32,483 nucleotides of DNA, from positions 1 through 32,483 of the forward strand of contig JAFTPJ010000102.1 in the NCBI GenBank assembly GCA_017463405.1, written 5' to 3'. The notes beneath the pieces are model-generated. The model was not told the origin of the DNA, ran no database searches, and worked only from the letters and a program-made list of their open reading frames with translations. A program made the position numbers and the translations under genes. Shown here in pieces: positions 23,915-32,130 of this stretch. The DNA is from Clostridia bacterium (lineage in GTDB: Bacteria > Bacillota > Clostridia > Oscillospirales > CAG-272). Each line of letters starts with the position of its first letter. The first letter of the stretch is position 1.

Positions 23915-23943
23915 TTGTAATTGCATCCGTAAAATGGTATAAT
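23915..23943 (+). promoter_or_regulatory. Downstream tandem promoter P2 of the exporter operon
   Basis: TTGTAA (23915-23920), 17 bases, TATAAT (23938-23943). It repeats P1 exactly 70 bases later, with the same flanks ACTATTG and ATGGTATAATGT but a different spacer. Confidence 0.65.
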
Positions 23944-23991
23944 GTTATACAAACAACTTATGTTTACTGTCATCAAGAAAGGAAGCATGCT

Positions 23992-24465
23992 GTGAAGCTT
24001 TACATCAAACAACACATTTTTACATGGGGCGATCAATTTTCAGTTTATGATACATATGGAAATTAAAAATATTTTGTTGAGTGTTAGGTGTTTTCCTTTG
24101 GCAAAAAGATTCACGTAACAGATTTTTCGGGAAAAGAGCTTGCATTTATTTATCAAAAGCTTTTCTCTTTTATTCCGAGATATTATATCAATCGCAACGG
24201 CAAAGACATTGCCGAGGTGATTCGGAATTTTTCATTTTTCAATCATGAATACACGGTTGACGGCTTGGATTGGAGCGTTGAGGGAGATTTCTTTGCTCAC
24301 GAGTATGAGGTTCGCGGCGGTGGAAAATTGATTGCAAGAATTTATAAGGAATGGTTTACATGGGGGGACGCCTATGTAATCGATATCGATTCCATGATCG
24401 ATGAGGTCATGGTGCTCTCGGTGGTGCTTGTCATCGATGCCGTGATTTCGAATGAAAATGATTAA
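23992..24465 (+). pseudogene. LURP-one-related (LOR) protein gene with two in-frame stop codons
   Basis: The frame starts at GTG 23992, with AAAGGA 8 bases upstream, and reads KLYIKQHIFTWGDQFSVYDTYGN. It then meets TAA (24064), KYFVEC, TAG (24085), and continues VFSFGKKIHVTDFSGKELAF to the end at 24465. Both halves fit one LURP-one-related (tubby-like barrel) protein of about 157 residues. The family expects Glu at both stop positions (GNEKYFVE, EVFSFG), so GAA to TAA and GAG to TAG changes are likely. The remaining 125 codons are open, including KLFSFIPRYYINRNG and KEWFTWGDAYVIDI. A GTG at 24088, directly after the TAG, could restart translation but has no good ribosome site. Function of bacterial members is unknown; it precedes an ABC exporter. 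Confidence 0.75.
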
Positions 24466-24484
24466 AACAGGAGAAGCAGAAAAT

Positions 24485-25375
24485 ATGAAGCTGGAATTGA
24501 AAAACATTGAAAAAAGCTTTGGAGAAAAGCAGGTGCTAAAGGGAGTATCATTTTGTGCAGAAGGAGGACAGGCGTTCGGATTACTCGGAAGAAACGGCGC
24601 AGGAAAAACAACCTCGATCCGCATTTTGATGAATGTCTTTCCGCCCAACAGTGGAGAAGTGCTCTTTGACGGTGCGCCGATCGACTATAAAAAGGTACAG
24701 TTCGGATATCTGCCCGAGGAACGCGGGCTGTATCCGAAAAAGAAGATCATCGACCAATTGGTATATTTTGCGGAGCTGAAGGGAATAGGACATGCAGAGG
24801 CAGTCAAAAGTGTGGATGCATGGCTTGTCATACTCGGAATGGCAGAGTACCGTAATAAACGGCTGGACACACTGTCCAAAGGAAATCAGCAAAAAATCCA
24901 ATTGATCACCGCGCTGGCGCATGACCCACAGATCATCATTCTGGATGAACCGTTCTCCGGCTTGGACCCCGTCAATGCAAGGTTGCTCAAGGAAGTGGTC
25001 AAGGAAGAGATCGGAAAAGGCAAGATCGTTCTGTTTTCCAGCCATCAGATGAACTATATCGAGGAGTTTTGCGATAGCATTGCGATTCTCAACGGAGGAA
25101 ACGTTGTTTTGTCAGGCAGATTGTACGATATCAAACGGAACTATCCCAGAAATCGACTGGTGATCCGAAGTATGCAAAGCGACGAAATTTTCCGCGCATT
25201 CGGTGAACGTGCCGAACGTCTGGATACGGATGAAATTTTGCTGCGCATGGATTCTCCCGCACAAAAGCAAGACACGCTCCGAACACTTGCAGAGACTTAC
25301 GATATCGACGAGTTCAGAGTATTTGAACCGTCGCTCAATGATATTTTTGTGGAATACACAAACAAAGAGGTATGA
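24485..25375 (+). CDS. ABC exporter ATPase, YhaQ/NatA-like
   Basis: A 296-residue ATPase. Walker A is GRNGAGKTT near residue 38, the Q-loop region is FGYLPEERGLYPKK, the signature is the variant LSKGNQQK, Walker B is IIILDEPFSGLDP, and the switch histidine is in SSHQM. A C-terminal DUF4162-like region follows. This combination is typical of YhaQ/NatA-type ATPases that pair with ABC-2 permeases to export sodium or drugs; the substrate is not readable. The ATG at 24485 follows AGGAG by about 11 bases; an upstream ATG at 24452 would overlap the LOR gene. The permease begins one base after its stop. Confidence 0.92.
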   Translation: MKLELKNIEKSFGEKQVLKGVSFCAEGGQAFGLLGRNGAGKTTSIRILMNVFPPNSGEVLFDGAPIDYKKVQFGYLPEERGLYPKKKIIDQLVYFAELKGIGHAEAVKSVDAWLVILGMAEYRNKRLDTLSKGNQQKIQLITALAHDPQIIILDEPFSGLDPVNARLLKEVVKEEIGKGKIVLFSSHQMNYIEEFCDSIAILNGGNVVLSGRLYDIKRNYPRNRLVIRSMQSDEIFRAFGERAERLDTDEILLRMDSPAQKQDTLRTLAETYDIDEFRVFEPSLNDIFVEYTNKEV

Positions 25376-25376
25376 A

Positions 25377-26627
25377 ATGAAGCAATTTGGAAAAATACTG
25401 AAGTTCGAATTAAAAAATTATTTGCAAAATAAGATTTTTGTCGGTGTGACGTTGTTTTTGGTCGTTGCCATTGCAATTGTGATGTTCTTCCCGCGATTGA
25501 CATCGTTTTTTCAGAATGACGATGTAGATACAGGCGATACCCCTCCGGAAGATTTGCCTGTTATGCTGATTGTAGCAGACGATGAAAAAATGCATTCTAT
25601 GATTTACGATAGCTTTTCTGCGGCATTTCCCGAATATCAAATCCGTATTTCGGATGAGGGGCTTGAGCAGATAAAAAACGAAATCATGGAAGAACGTGCA
25701 GACTGTGCATTTGTGTTGGACGGATTGAACTCCTATACGTATTACGTCAACAATCTTTCCATGTACGACATGAATGCATCAATTGCCGCTGATCTCTTGC
25801 AAAGTATTTACCGCATGAGTGCCATGATCGGCGGTGGACTTTCTCCCGAGGATGCACAGAAGATTCTTTCCACGCAGATTACCTATCGGACCGAAAATCT
25901 CGGCGTCGATCAGATGGAAAATTTTTTCTATACCTATATCATGATCTTTGCATTGTATATGGTCATTCTGCTGTACGGACAGATGGTAGCAACAAATGTG
26001 GCAACCGAGAAGAGTTCTCGTGCTATGGAGGTGCTTATCACCAGCGCCAATCCGACAAGCATGATGTTCGGAAAAGTGCTCGCATCCTGCCTAGCGGGGC
26101 TATTTCAGCTGGTTGCGGTGTTTGGATCGGCACTTCTGCTGTTCAATCTCAATGTCTCCTATTGGGGAGATAATCCGATTGTCCAATCGATCTTTAATAT
26201 GCCGATCGAGCTGTTTGTTTATATGCTGATTTTCTTTGTGCTCGGCTTCCTGATCTATGCGTTTTTGTACGGTGCCATCGGCTCCACCGCATCCAAGCTG
26301 GAGGATATCAATACATCAGTCATGCCCATCACACTGCTATTTATTGTCGGATTTTTCGTGGTTATGTTTTCGATGTCGTCAGGGGATGTCGATACGCTTT
26401 TGATGAAGATTTGCTCCTTCATTCCGTTTACCTCTCCCATGGCAATGTTTACACGCATTGCCATGAGCATGGTACCGCTGTATGAGATTCTCATATCGAT
26501 TGCAATCCTGATCGTTTCGGTTCTCGGGATCGGAATTCTTTCGGCAAAAATTTACCGTATCGGGGTGCTTCTGTACGGCACACCACCTAAAATCGGCGCG
26601 ATTCTCAAGGCAATCAGAAAGGCATAA
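25377..26627 (+). CDS. ABC-2 type permease, YhaP/NatB-like
   Basis: A 416-residue membrane protein. One helix near residues 20-40 (KIFVGVTLFLVVAIAIVMFF) precedes an extracytoplasmic domain of about 140 residues with acidic stretches (NDDVDTGDTPPEDLP). Five to six further helices start near residue 185 (FYTYIMIFALYMVILLYGQMVA). The segment VATEKSSRAMEVLITSANPTSMMFGKVL is a hallmark of the ABC-2/NatB family. It should pair with the ATPase encoded one base upstream. The ATG at 25377 is used; a longer frame back to 25203 lies wholly inside the ATPase gene. The hydrolase gene follows after 3 bases. Confidence 0.92.
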   Translation: MKQFGKILKFELKNYLQNKIFVGVTLFLVVAIAIVMFFPRLTSFFQNDDVDTGDTPPEDLPVMLIVADDEKMHSMIYDSFSAAFPEYQIRISDEGLEQIKNEIMEERADCAFVLDGLNSYTYYVNNLSMYDMNASIAADLLQSIYRMSAMIGGGLSPEDAQKILSTQITYRTENLGVDQMENFFYTYIMIFALYMVILLYGQMVATNVATEKSSRAMEVLITSANPTSMMFGKVLASCLAGLFQLVAVFGSALLLFNLNVSYWGDNPIVQSIFNMPIELFVYMLIFFVLGFLIYAFLYGAIGSTASKLEDINTSVMPITLLFIVGFFVVMFSMSSGDVDTLLMKICSFIPFTSPMAMFTRIAMSMVPLYEILISIAILIVSVLGIGILSAKIYRIGVLLYGTPPKIGAILKAIRKA

Positions 26628-26630
26628 TCT

Positions 26631-27695
26631 ATGAAAAAGAGGAAAACAATCATGATAACCGCAATATGCTCGGGAGTGTTGGTTCTGATTCTTGTCATTA
26701 CGATGATCGTTACGCACACGATCATAAAAGGACAGTTTGGCAGAGGTAGCTATCCCGATGTTCCCACGGCCGATCTGTATTACCATGATTATGAGGAACA
26801 ATATCCGCGCACGCCGATCAGCTTTCTGTCCGGAAAGAATCGATTGCAGGGATATATTTACGGCGCGGAAAACGATATGGGACTGCTTGTGTTTGCGCAC
26901 GGAATCGGAGGTGGGCATGAGAGTTACATCAAAGAAATTCTTTGGATGGTAGATCACGGATGGCGTGTACTGGCATACGATGCCACGGGCTCCTGTGAAA
27001 GCGAGGGCGAGGGAACCGTTGGACTGGTACAATCCGCGCTTGATTTGGATGCTGCATTGACCTACGTGGAGAATAATGCGTCACTTTCAAAGCTTCCGAT
27101 ATGTTTGATGGGGCACAGCTGGGGCGGCTATGCCGTCACTGCCGCACTGTCTTTTGACCACGACGTGGTGGGATCCGTCAGCATTTCCGGATATGCCGAG
27201 CCTGTGGAAATGATGATGCAGTTTGCAAAGGTCGCAATGGGAGATGCAACGACATTGCTGTATCCATTTGTATGGCTTGACGAGCATCTGACTTTCGGCA
27301 AGCATGCATCCCTGTCGGCAATCGACGGAATCAATCAAAGTAATATTCCCGTTCTGCTCATTCACGGAACCGAGGATGAGCTGATTCCTCTGCGCACCGC
27401 ATCTGTGATCGGGCACGCCGCAGAGATCACCAACTGTAATGTGGTTTACAGAGAGATCGACTGGAAGGGACGAAACGGTCACAGTACACTCTTCCGAAGT
27501 GCGGAAAGTCTCTCTTACATCGACAAGATTAATGCCGAATACAAGCAACTGTACGATGCGCACAACGGCAGCATTCCCGCCGCGGCGCGAGCAGACTTTT
27601 ACGAAGCTGTTGATAAAGAGACGGTAAACCGTCCAAATGAGGAGCTTTTAGGTGAGATACACACTTTCCTGACTGATATACTCAAGGTTCAATAA
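26631..27695 (+). CDS. Membrane-anchored alpha/beta hydrolase
   Basis: A 354-residue protein with an N-terminal membrane anchor (residues 7-30, IMITAICSGVLVLILVITMIV) and an exported alpha/beta-hydrolase domain. The oxyanion motif is FAHGIGGG, the nucleophile elbow GHSWGG (Ser near residue 164), the acid lies in LIHGTEDELIP, and the histidine in GRNGHSTLF. The fold resembles the serine aminopeptidase/S33-type hydrolases; the substrate is unknown. It follows the ABC permease by 3 bases, so it is in the same operon and may act on the exported compound or on envelope lipids (inference). A hairpin terminator follows. Confidence 0.88.
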   Translation: MKKRKTIMITAICSGVLVLILVITMIVTHTIIKGQFGRGSYPDVPTADLYYHDYEEQYPRTPISFLSGKNRLQGYIYGAENDMGLLVFAHGIGGGHESYIKEILWMVDHGWRVLAYDATGSCESEGEGTVGLVQSALDLDAALTYVENNASLSKLPICLMGHSWGGYAVTAALSFDHDVVGSVSISGYAEPVEMMMQFAKVAMGDATTLLYPFVWLDEHLTFGKHASLSAIDGINQSNIPVLLIHGTEDELIPLRTASVIGHAAEITNCNVVYREIDWKGRNGHSTLFRSAESLSYIDKINAEYKQLYDAHNGSIPAAARADFYEAVDKETVNRPNEELLGEIHTFLTDILKVQ

Positions 27696-27700
27696 CACAT

Positions 27701-27732
27701 GGCTGTCGCAAACTGAAGTGCGGCAGCCTCTT
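27701..27732 (+). terminator. Terminator of the LOR-ABC-hydrolase operon
   Basis: GGCTGTCGCA (27701-27710) pairs with TGCGGCAGCC (27719-27728) with one G-U pair and an 8-base loop, followed by TCTTTACC. The T-run is short but the stem is GC-rich. Confidence 0.65.
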
Positions 27733-27878
27733 TACCTGTAAAAAGCGAGGATTTCTGCGGATTTTAAAGGAAAACAGCGTTTTTTGGCGTTTTCGGAGTG
27801 ATAATTCCGCTTTTTTCGGGTTGAAAGCTTTTTTTTGCGAATAATGAAGATTTTTGCAAGTTTTTTTTGATAAACCTA
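27733..27878. other. Gene-free stretch with phased T-tracts upstream of the pot promoter
   Basis: No coding region is seen. T-runs of 4-8 bases begin at 27780, 27790, 27811, 27829, 27851 and 27861, mostly at multiples of about ten bases, the spacing that produces intrinsic DNA bending. Small GC hairpins (for example CGGA...TCCG at about 27794-27809) precede some of these runs and could be weak terminators. Confidence 0.45.
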
Positions 27879-27907
27879 TTGCAATTTTCCTGTATATATG
27901 TTACAAT
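27879..27907 (+). promoter_or_regulatory. SigA promoter of potABCD
   Basis: TTGCAA (27879-27884), 17 bases, TACAAT (27902-27907). The predicted start near 27914 gives an untranslated leader of about 140 bases before potA. Confidence 0.65.
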
Positions 27908-27931
27908 ACACACTGTAGTTTATGGTCAGAG

Positions 27932-28006
27932 TGCCGGAGATACGTTTTTTTCAAAATTTTTAGCCGTTTGAAGATTCGTTCCGGCAGCGGACAGGGTGTC
28001 CGTTTT
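27932..28006 (+). promoter_or_regulatory. Structured pot leader with terminator-like hairpin
   Basis: TGCCGGA (27932-27938) can pair with TCCGGCA (27980-27986), enclosing a T-rich 41-base loop. Immediately after, CGGACA-GGG-TGTCCG (27988-28002) forms a tight hairpin followed by TTTTGTT, like an attenuator. It matches no riboswitch family that I recognise. Confidence 0.45.
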
Positions 28007-28057
28007 GTTCCATGAATATTTTTTTATATTTTTCTTTTAAAGGAGTATTTATGCGGA

Positions 28058-29185
28058 ATGAACAAAGAAGTGCTAATCCGACTCAATGGAATCTCAAAGG
28101 CGTATGACGGGGAAACCGTCCTAGATCACATCGATCTGGAAATTCACGATAAGGAGTTTATGACACTGTTGGGACCATCCGGTTGCGGAAAAACAACCAC
28201 GCTTCGTATGATCGGTGGATTTGAAACGCCAGATGAGGGGGACGTTTTCTTCGACGGAAAAAGATTCAATGACGTTCCACCGTATCAAAGACAGGTCAAT
28301 ACGGTGTTTCAGCGTTACGCGCTGTTTCCTCATTTGAATGTTTTCGATAATATTGCATTCGGTCTTCGTATCCAGAAGCGTCCCGACGCAGAGATCAAAA
28401 CCAAGGTGAAGGATATGTTGGCTCTGGTCAACCTCAAGGGTTTTGAACGCCGTAAAGTCAGCACCCTCTCCGGCGGTCAGCAGCAGCGTGTTGCAATCGC
28501 ACGTGCTCTGATTAACCAGCCGAAGGTTCTCTTGCTTGATGAGCCCTTGGCTGCCTTGGATTTGAAATTGCGAAAGGATATGCAGAATGAACTGAAAAAT
28601 ATTCAGCATCAGACCGGCATCACCTTTATTTACGTTACCCACGATCAGGAGGAAGCGCTTTCTATGTCGGATACCGTTGTCGTCATGGCACACGGACAGA
28701 TTCAGCAGATCGGAACGCCGACAGACATTTATAACGAACCCATAAATGCATTCGTCGCCGATTTCATCGGAGAATCCAATATCGTTGACGGAATCATGCT
28801 CGACGATTATCGCGTCAAGCTGGCAGGGCATATCTTTGATTGCGTGGACAAGGGCTTTGGCAAAAACGAGCCGGTTGACGTTGTCATCCGTCCCGAGGAC
28901 GTGGACGTGGTGGCAACAGAGAAGGGAATGCTCCGCGGTCTTGTTACCGCGGTAACCTTCAAAGGCGTGCACTATGAGATCATTGTGGATGTCAAGGGCT
29001 TCAAATGGATGATCCAGACAACTGACTTTGTAGCGGAAGGGGAGACGATCGGACTTTCGATCGATCCGGATGCGTTCCATATTATGAAGAAGTCAGAGTT
29101 TTCCGGCATGTTTGGCGACTATTCTTCCTTCAGCGATGAGTTGGAAAAGCTTTCCGATGTTACGGAGGAAATAGAAGAGGAATGA
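28058..29185 (+). CDS. potA: Spermidine/putrescine ABC transporter ATPase PotA
   Basis: A 375-residue ATPase. Walker A is [10 protein letters not shown] near residue 40, the Q-loop [13 protein letters not shown], the signature [15 protein letters not shown], Walker [12 protein letters not shown], and the switch His in [10 protein letters not shown]-terminal TOBE domain has [12 protein letters not shown] and [11 protein letters not shown]. It powers polyamine uptake with PotB, PotC and PotD, encoded just downstream. The start at 28058 is 12 bases from GGAG. Another ATG at 28051, only 5 bases from that site, opens an 18-codon frame that overlaps the potA start out of frame and may affect its translation. 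The last codons overlap potB. Confidence 0.95.
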   Translation: MNKEVLIRLNGISKAYDGETVLDHIDLEIHDKEFMTLLGPSGCGKTTTLRMIGGFETPDEGDVFFDGKRFNDVPPYQRQVNTVFQRYALFPHLNVFDNIAFGLRIQKRPDAEIKTKVKDMLALVNLKGFERRKVSTLSGGQQQRVAIARALINQPKVLLLDEPLAALDLKLRKDMQNELKNIQHQTGITFIYVTHDQEEALSMSDTVVVMAHGQIQQIGTPTDIYNEPINAFVADFIGESNIVDGIMLDDYRVKLAGHIFDCVDKGFGKNEPVDVVIRPEDVDVVATEKGMLRGLVTAVTFKGVHYEIIVDVKGFKWMIQTTDFVAEGETIGLSIDPDAFHIMKKSEFSGMFGDYSSFSDELEKLSDVTEEIEEE

Positions 29186-30003
29186 AAAAACAGTCTGTGT
29201 TTGAGCGGATCGCAGCCGCTCCTTATGTTGCATGGTCTGCGATGTTCATCATCGGTCCGCTCTTGTTTGTGGTATTCTTTGCATTTACCGACGCAAACGG
29301 AAGTTTTACCCTTGATAACATTCTCTCGCTGCCGTCCTATTCTCATACGTTCGGCATTTCCCTTGGATTTTCTTTGATTGCTACCACGATCTGTCTTCTA
29401 ATCGGATATCCGTTGGCATACTGTATGTCCCGCATGTCCGAGCGCGCCCGGAACGTTCTCACCATTCTTATGATGCTTCCGATGTGGATCAGTCTCCTGA
29501 TTCGTACCTACTCCCTGATGGCACTGTTGGATAACGGCGGCTTGGTCAACGGATTTCTGACGGGTATCGGATTGCCCAAGGTTACCTTTATCGGTACGGA
29601 GGGCGCGGTGATTCTCGGTATGATCTATGATTTTCTGCCGTATATGGTGCTTCCGATTTACACGTCGATGACCAAGCTCGATAGACGGTATCTCGAGGCG
29701 GCATCAGATCTGGGATGCAACAGCGTGCAAACGCTGTTTAAGGTTGTGCTCCCTTTGACGATGCCCGGCGTTATTTCGGGCGTTACAATGGTATTCGTTC
29801 CGTCAATCAGCACCTTCTACATCTCCCAAAAGCTGGGCGGCGGCGTGTTCGATTTGCTCGGAGATACAATCGAGCGTCAGTTCCAACTCGCGGATACCTA
29901 TTATATCGGTGCGGCGATCTCACTTGTGATGATGATTCTGATTCTGATCTCTCTTGCGATTATGAATAAATTTTCCGACGGCGGGGAGGACATCATCGTA
30001 TGA
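29182..30003 (+). CDS. potB: Spermidine/putrescine ABC transporter permease PotB
   Basis: A 273-residue inner-membrane permease with six predicted helices. The EAA loop that docks with PotA is [27 protein letters not shown] near residue 170. The N-terminal [21 protein letters not shown] and [18 protein letters not shown] are typical of PotB. It overlaps potA by four bases (ATGA) and potC likewise, so the permeases are translationally coupled. It should form the channel as a heterodimer with PotC. Confidence 0.95.
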   Translation: MKKQSVFERIAAAPYVAWSAMFIIGPLLFVVFFAFTDANGSFTLDNILSLPSYSHTFGISLGFSLIATTICLLIGYPLAYCMSRMSERARNVLTILMMLPMWISLLIRTYSLMALLDNGGLVNGFLTGIGLPKVTFIGTEGAVILGMIYDFLPYMVLPIYTSMTKLDRRYLEAASDLGCNSVQTLFKVVLPLTMPGVISGVTMVFVPSISTFYISQKLGGGVFDLLGDTIERQFQLADTYYIGAAISLVMMILILISLAIMNKFSDGGEDIIV

Positions 30004-30830
30004 AATTTTTATCTAAATTTTATATCGTTATTATCTTTCTGATCCTGTACGCGCCGATTCTGGTCGTCATTCTGTTTTCCTTTAACGAATCAGGAAGCTT
30101 GAGCAATTTCACGGGCTTTTCGCTTTACTGGTATGAGGATCTGTTCCGCAATGATGAGGCGCTGACAGCACTGAAAAATTCTCTTGTTCTTGCGGTTTTC
30201 TCCTCGATATTGGCAACCGTACTCGGTACGCTTGCGGCGTTCAGTATCTCCCGCGCAAAAAACAAGTATTACCGCAGAGCAATGGAAAGCGTTTCCAACA
30301 TCCCGATGATGAATCCCGATATCGTCACAGGCGTTTCCATGATGCTACTGTTTGTCGGTGTTGCACAATTTGCAAAGGCAGGGAGCTATCTCGGCTTTTG
30401 GACGATGCTGATCGCACACACGACCTTTAATCTGCCATACGTTATTCTGTCGGTGCTTCCCAAATTCCGCCAAATGGATAAAAGCCTGACGGAGGCGGCG
30501 TTGGATCTCGGATGCACGCCCGTGCAGACCCTTTTCCGCGTGGAACTCCCTTATATCATGCCGGGCATTGTATCGGGTCTAATGATGAGCTTTACGCTGT
30601 CTCTTGACGATTTCGTCATCAGCCATTTTGTCAGCTCACCGGATTTCAAAACGCTTCCGCTTTACATATACACACAAACAGCGCATGAGGTGAAATTCAG
30701 TATGTACGCGCTGTGCACCATCCTGATTTTCGTGATCTTATTCCTTTTGATTGCCGTCAATGTGGCAGGTTCGATGGGCGAGCACCGCGCAAGAAAAAAA
30801 GCGGGAAAAATAATGATGGGAGGCAAATAA
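30000..30830 (+). CDS. potC: Spermidine/putrescine ABC transporter permease PotC
   Basis: A 276-residue permease with six predicted helices and the EAA loop LTEAALDLGCTPVQTLFRVELPYIMPG near residue 167. The start FYIVIIFLILYAPILVVILFSFNES and the segment SLDDFVISHFVSSPDFKTLPLYIY are PotC hallmarks. It overlaps potB by four bases, and potD starts one base after its stop. The C-terminal end is basic (EHRARKKAGKIMMGGK), facing the cytoplasm. Confidence 0.95.
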   Translation: MKFLSKFYIVIIFLILYAPILVVILFSFNESGSLSNFTGFSLYWYEDLFRNDEALTALKNSLVLAVFSSILATVLGTLAAFSISRAKNKYYRRAMESVSNIPMMNPDIVTGVSMMLLFVGVAQFAKAGSYLGFWTMLIAHTTFNLPYVILSVLPKFRQMDKSLTEAALDLGCTPVQTLFRVELPYIMPGIVSGLMMSFTLSLDDFVISHFVSSPDFKTLPLYIYTQTAHEVKFSMYALCTILIFVILFLLIAVNVAGSMGEHRARKKAGKIMMGGK

Positions 30831-30831
30831 G

Positions 30832-32079
30832 ATGAAAAAACGAATTTGCTTTTCACTGATCGTACTTATTTTGCTTTCCATCTGCCTCATCGCACTTTCC
30901 GCCTGCGGAAGTGAAGCCGAAACCGAGGAAACGCTCTACGTTTACAACTGGGGAGAATATATTTCCGACGGATCCGATGGAACTGTCGATGTCAATGCCG
31001 AATTTGAGCGCTATTGCCGTGAGGTACTCAACAGAAACGTCAAAGTCAACTATTCCACATTTTCCAGCAACGAGAGCATGTACGCAAAGGTTCAGAGCGG
31101 ATCCGCGTCCTACGACGTGATCGTTCCGTCTGATTATATGATCGAGCGTATGGTGAAGGATGATCTTCTCCGTCCGTTGGATATTTCCAAAATTCCGAAT
31201 TATGCCAATGTCGACGATGCGTTCAAAGGTGATAACGTATATTATGAAGGCGATTCCGACGATATCTATTCTGTCCCATATTTCTACGGCATGGTCGGCG
31301 TGATCTATAACACCTCTATCGTGGATGAGAACGATAAACAGATCGGTAGCTGGGATCTAATGTGGGATGCGCAATATAAAGGCGATATTCTGCAGTTCAA
31401 CAACAGCCGCGATGCATTCGGAACCGCGCTTTATAAGCTGGGGTATGACGTCAACGATTATGATGAAACCAAATGGAGAGACGCACTGGATGAGCTCCTG
31501 ATACAAAAGGAAATCGTTCAGGGCTACGTCATGGACGAGATCTTCAACAAAATGAAGAGCGGATCGGCGGCAATCGCGGCATACTATGCAGGCGATTATC
31601 TCTCAATGTATGAGGATAACAGCGATCTTGCATTTTTCTATCCAGAGGAGGGAACCAACATCTACGTTGATGCAATGTGTATCCCGAAGGCCTCGCAAAA
31701 TTACGAGCTGGCATTGCACTACATCAACTTTATGTGTGATACCGATATCGCGATCGAAAATGCACTGTATACCTACTATGCGTCTCCCTTGAAAACGGTT
31801 GTGGAGAACGAGGAGTATCAGGCTGCAATCGCCGAGGTTCATGACGATGCGATGAACATTCTTTACGGTGAGACCGCAAAGAGCGTTCCTACGCAGGCAT
31901 ATCTCAATCTGTCTCCCGAGGGAATCAAGGGCTTGAATATCCTCTGGGAGGAGTTGAAAGCCAAGAGCAGTATCGGTAACGGGATCTATATCGGATGCGG
32001 TATCATCCTCGGTGTAATTGCTGTTCTTGCCGTTTATCAGATTGTCAAAAAACGGCGCTGGGCAAAGCTTTACGATTAG
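30832..32079 (+). CDS. potD: Polyamine-binding lipoprotein PotD with C-terminal membrane helix
   Basis: A 415-residue solute-binding protein. Residues 1-25 are a lipoprotein signal with lipobox LSAC, so the mature protein is lipid-anchored at Cys25. The mature start LYVYNWGEYIS, then SGSASYDVIVPSDYMIERM, VPYFYGMVGVIYNT and YAGDYLSMY, fit PotD proteins that capture spermidine or putrescine. After the binding domain (to about residue 375) there is an extra hydrophobic helix, YIGCGIILGVIAVLAVYQIV, followed by KKRRWAKLYD. This end is unusual for a binding protein and explains the length of 415 against about 350. AGGCAAATAAG supplies a weak ribosome site; coupling with potC is likely. Confidence 0.94.
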   Translation: MKKRICFSLIVLILLSICLIALSACGSEAETEETLYVYNWGEYISDGSDGTVDVNAEFERYCREVLNRNVKVNYSTFSSNESMYAKVQSGSASYDVIVPSDYMIERMVKDDLLRPLDISKIPNYANVDDAFKGDNVYYEGDSDDIYSVPYFYGMVGVIYNTSIVDENDKQIGSWDLMWDAQYKGDILQFNNSRDAFGTALYKLGYDVNDYDETKWRDALDELLIQKEIVQGYVMDEIFNKMKSGSAAIAAYYAGDYLSMYEDNSDLAFFYPEEGTNIYVDAMCIPKASQNYELALHYINFMCDTDIAIENALYTYYASPLKTVVENEEYQAAIAEVHDDAMNILYGETAKSVPTQAYLNLSPEGIKGLNILWEELKAKSSIGNGIYIGCGIILGVIAVLAVYQIVKKRRWAKLYD

Positions 32080-32092
32080 AATTAAACAGAAA

Positions 32093-32130
32093 GAGGAGCT
32101 TCGGAAATGAAGCTCCTCAAATTTTATTTC
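32093..32130. terminator. Terminator after potD
   Basis: GAGGAGCTTC (32093-32102) and GAAGCTCCTC (32109-32118) form a perfect 10-bp stem with a 6-base loop, followed by AAATTTTATTT. On the minus strand TCTTTCTGTTT follows, so it also serves the convergent gene at the right edge. Confidence 0.85.

Noticed and set aside
23992-24465. Reassigned TAA/TAG codons in this organism
   Set aside because: Other genes in the window end at TAA, TAG and TGA at family-consistent lengths, so local mutation or suppression is more likely than a changed code.
25203-25376. N-terminal extension of the ABC-2 permease
   Set aside because: This part lies inside the ATPase gene in another frame; the true start is ATG 25377, where the family's N-terminal helix begins.
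27932-28006. Known riboswitch class in the pot leader
   Set aside because: I could not match the leader to any riboswitch consensus I know; it is reported only as an unassigned structured leader.
28121-29080. 319-residue minus-strand open frame opposite potA
   Set aside because: Mirror of PotA coding sequence with no motif or ribosome site.
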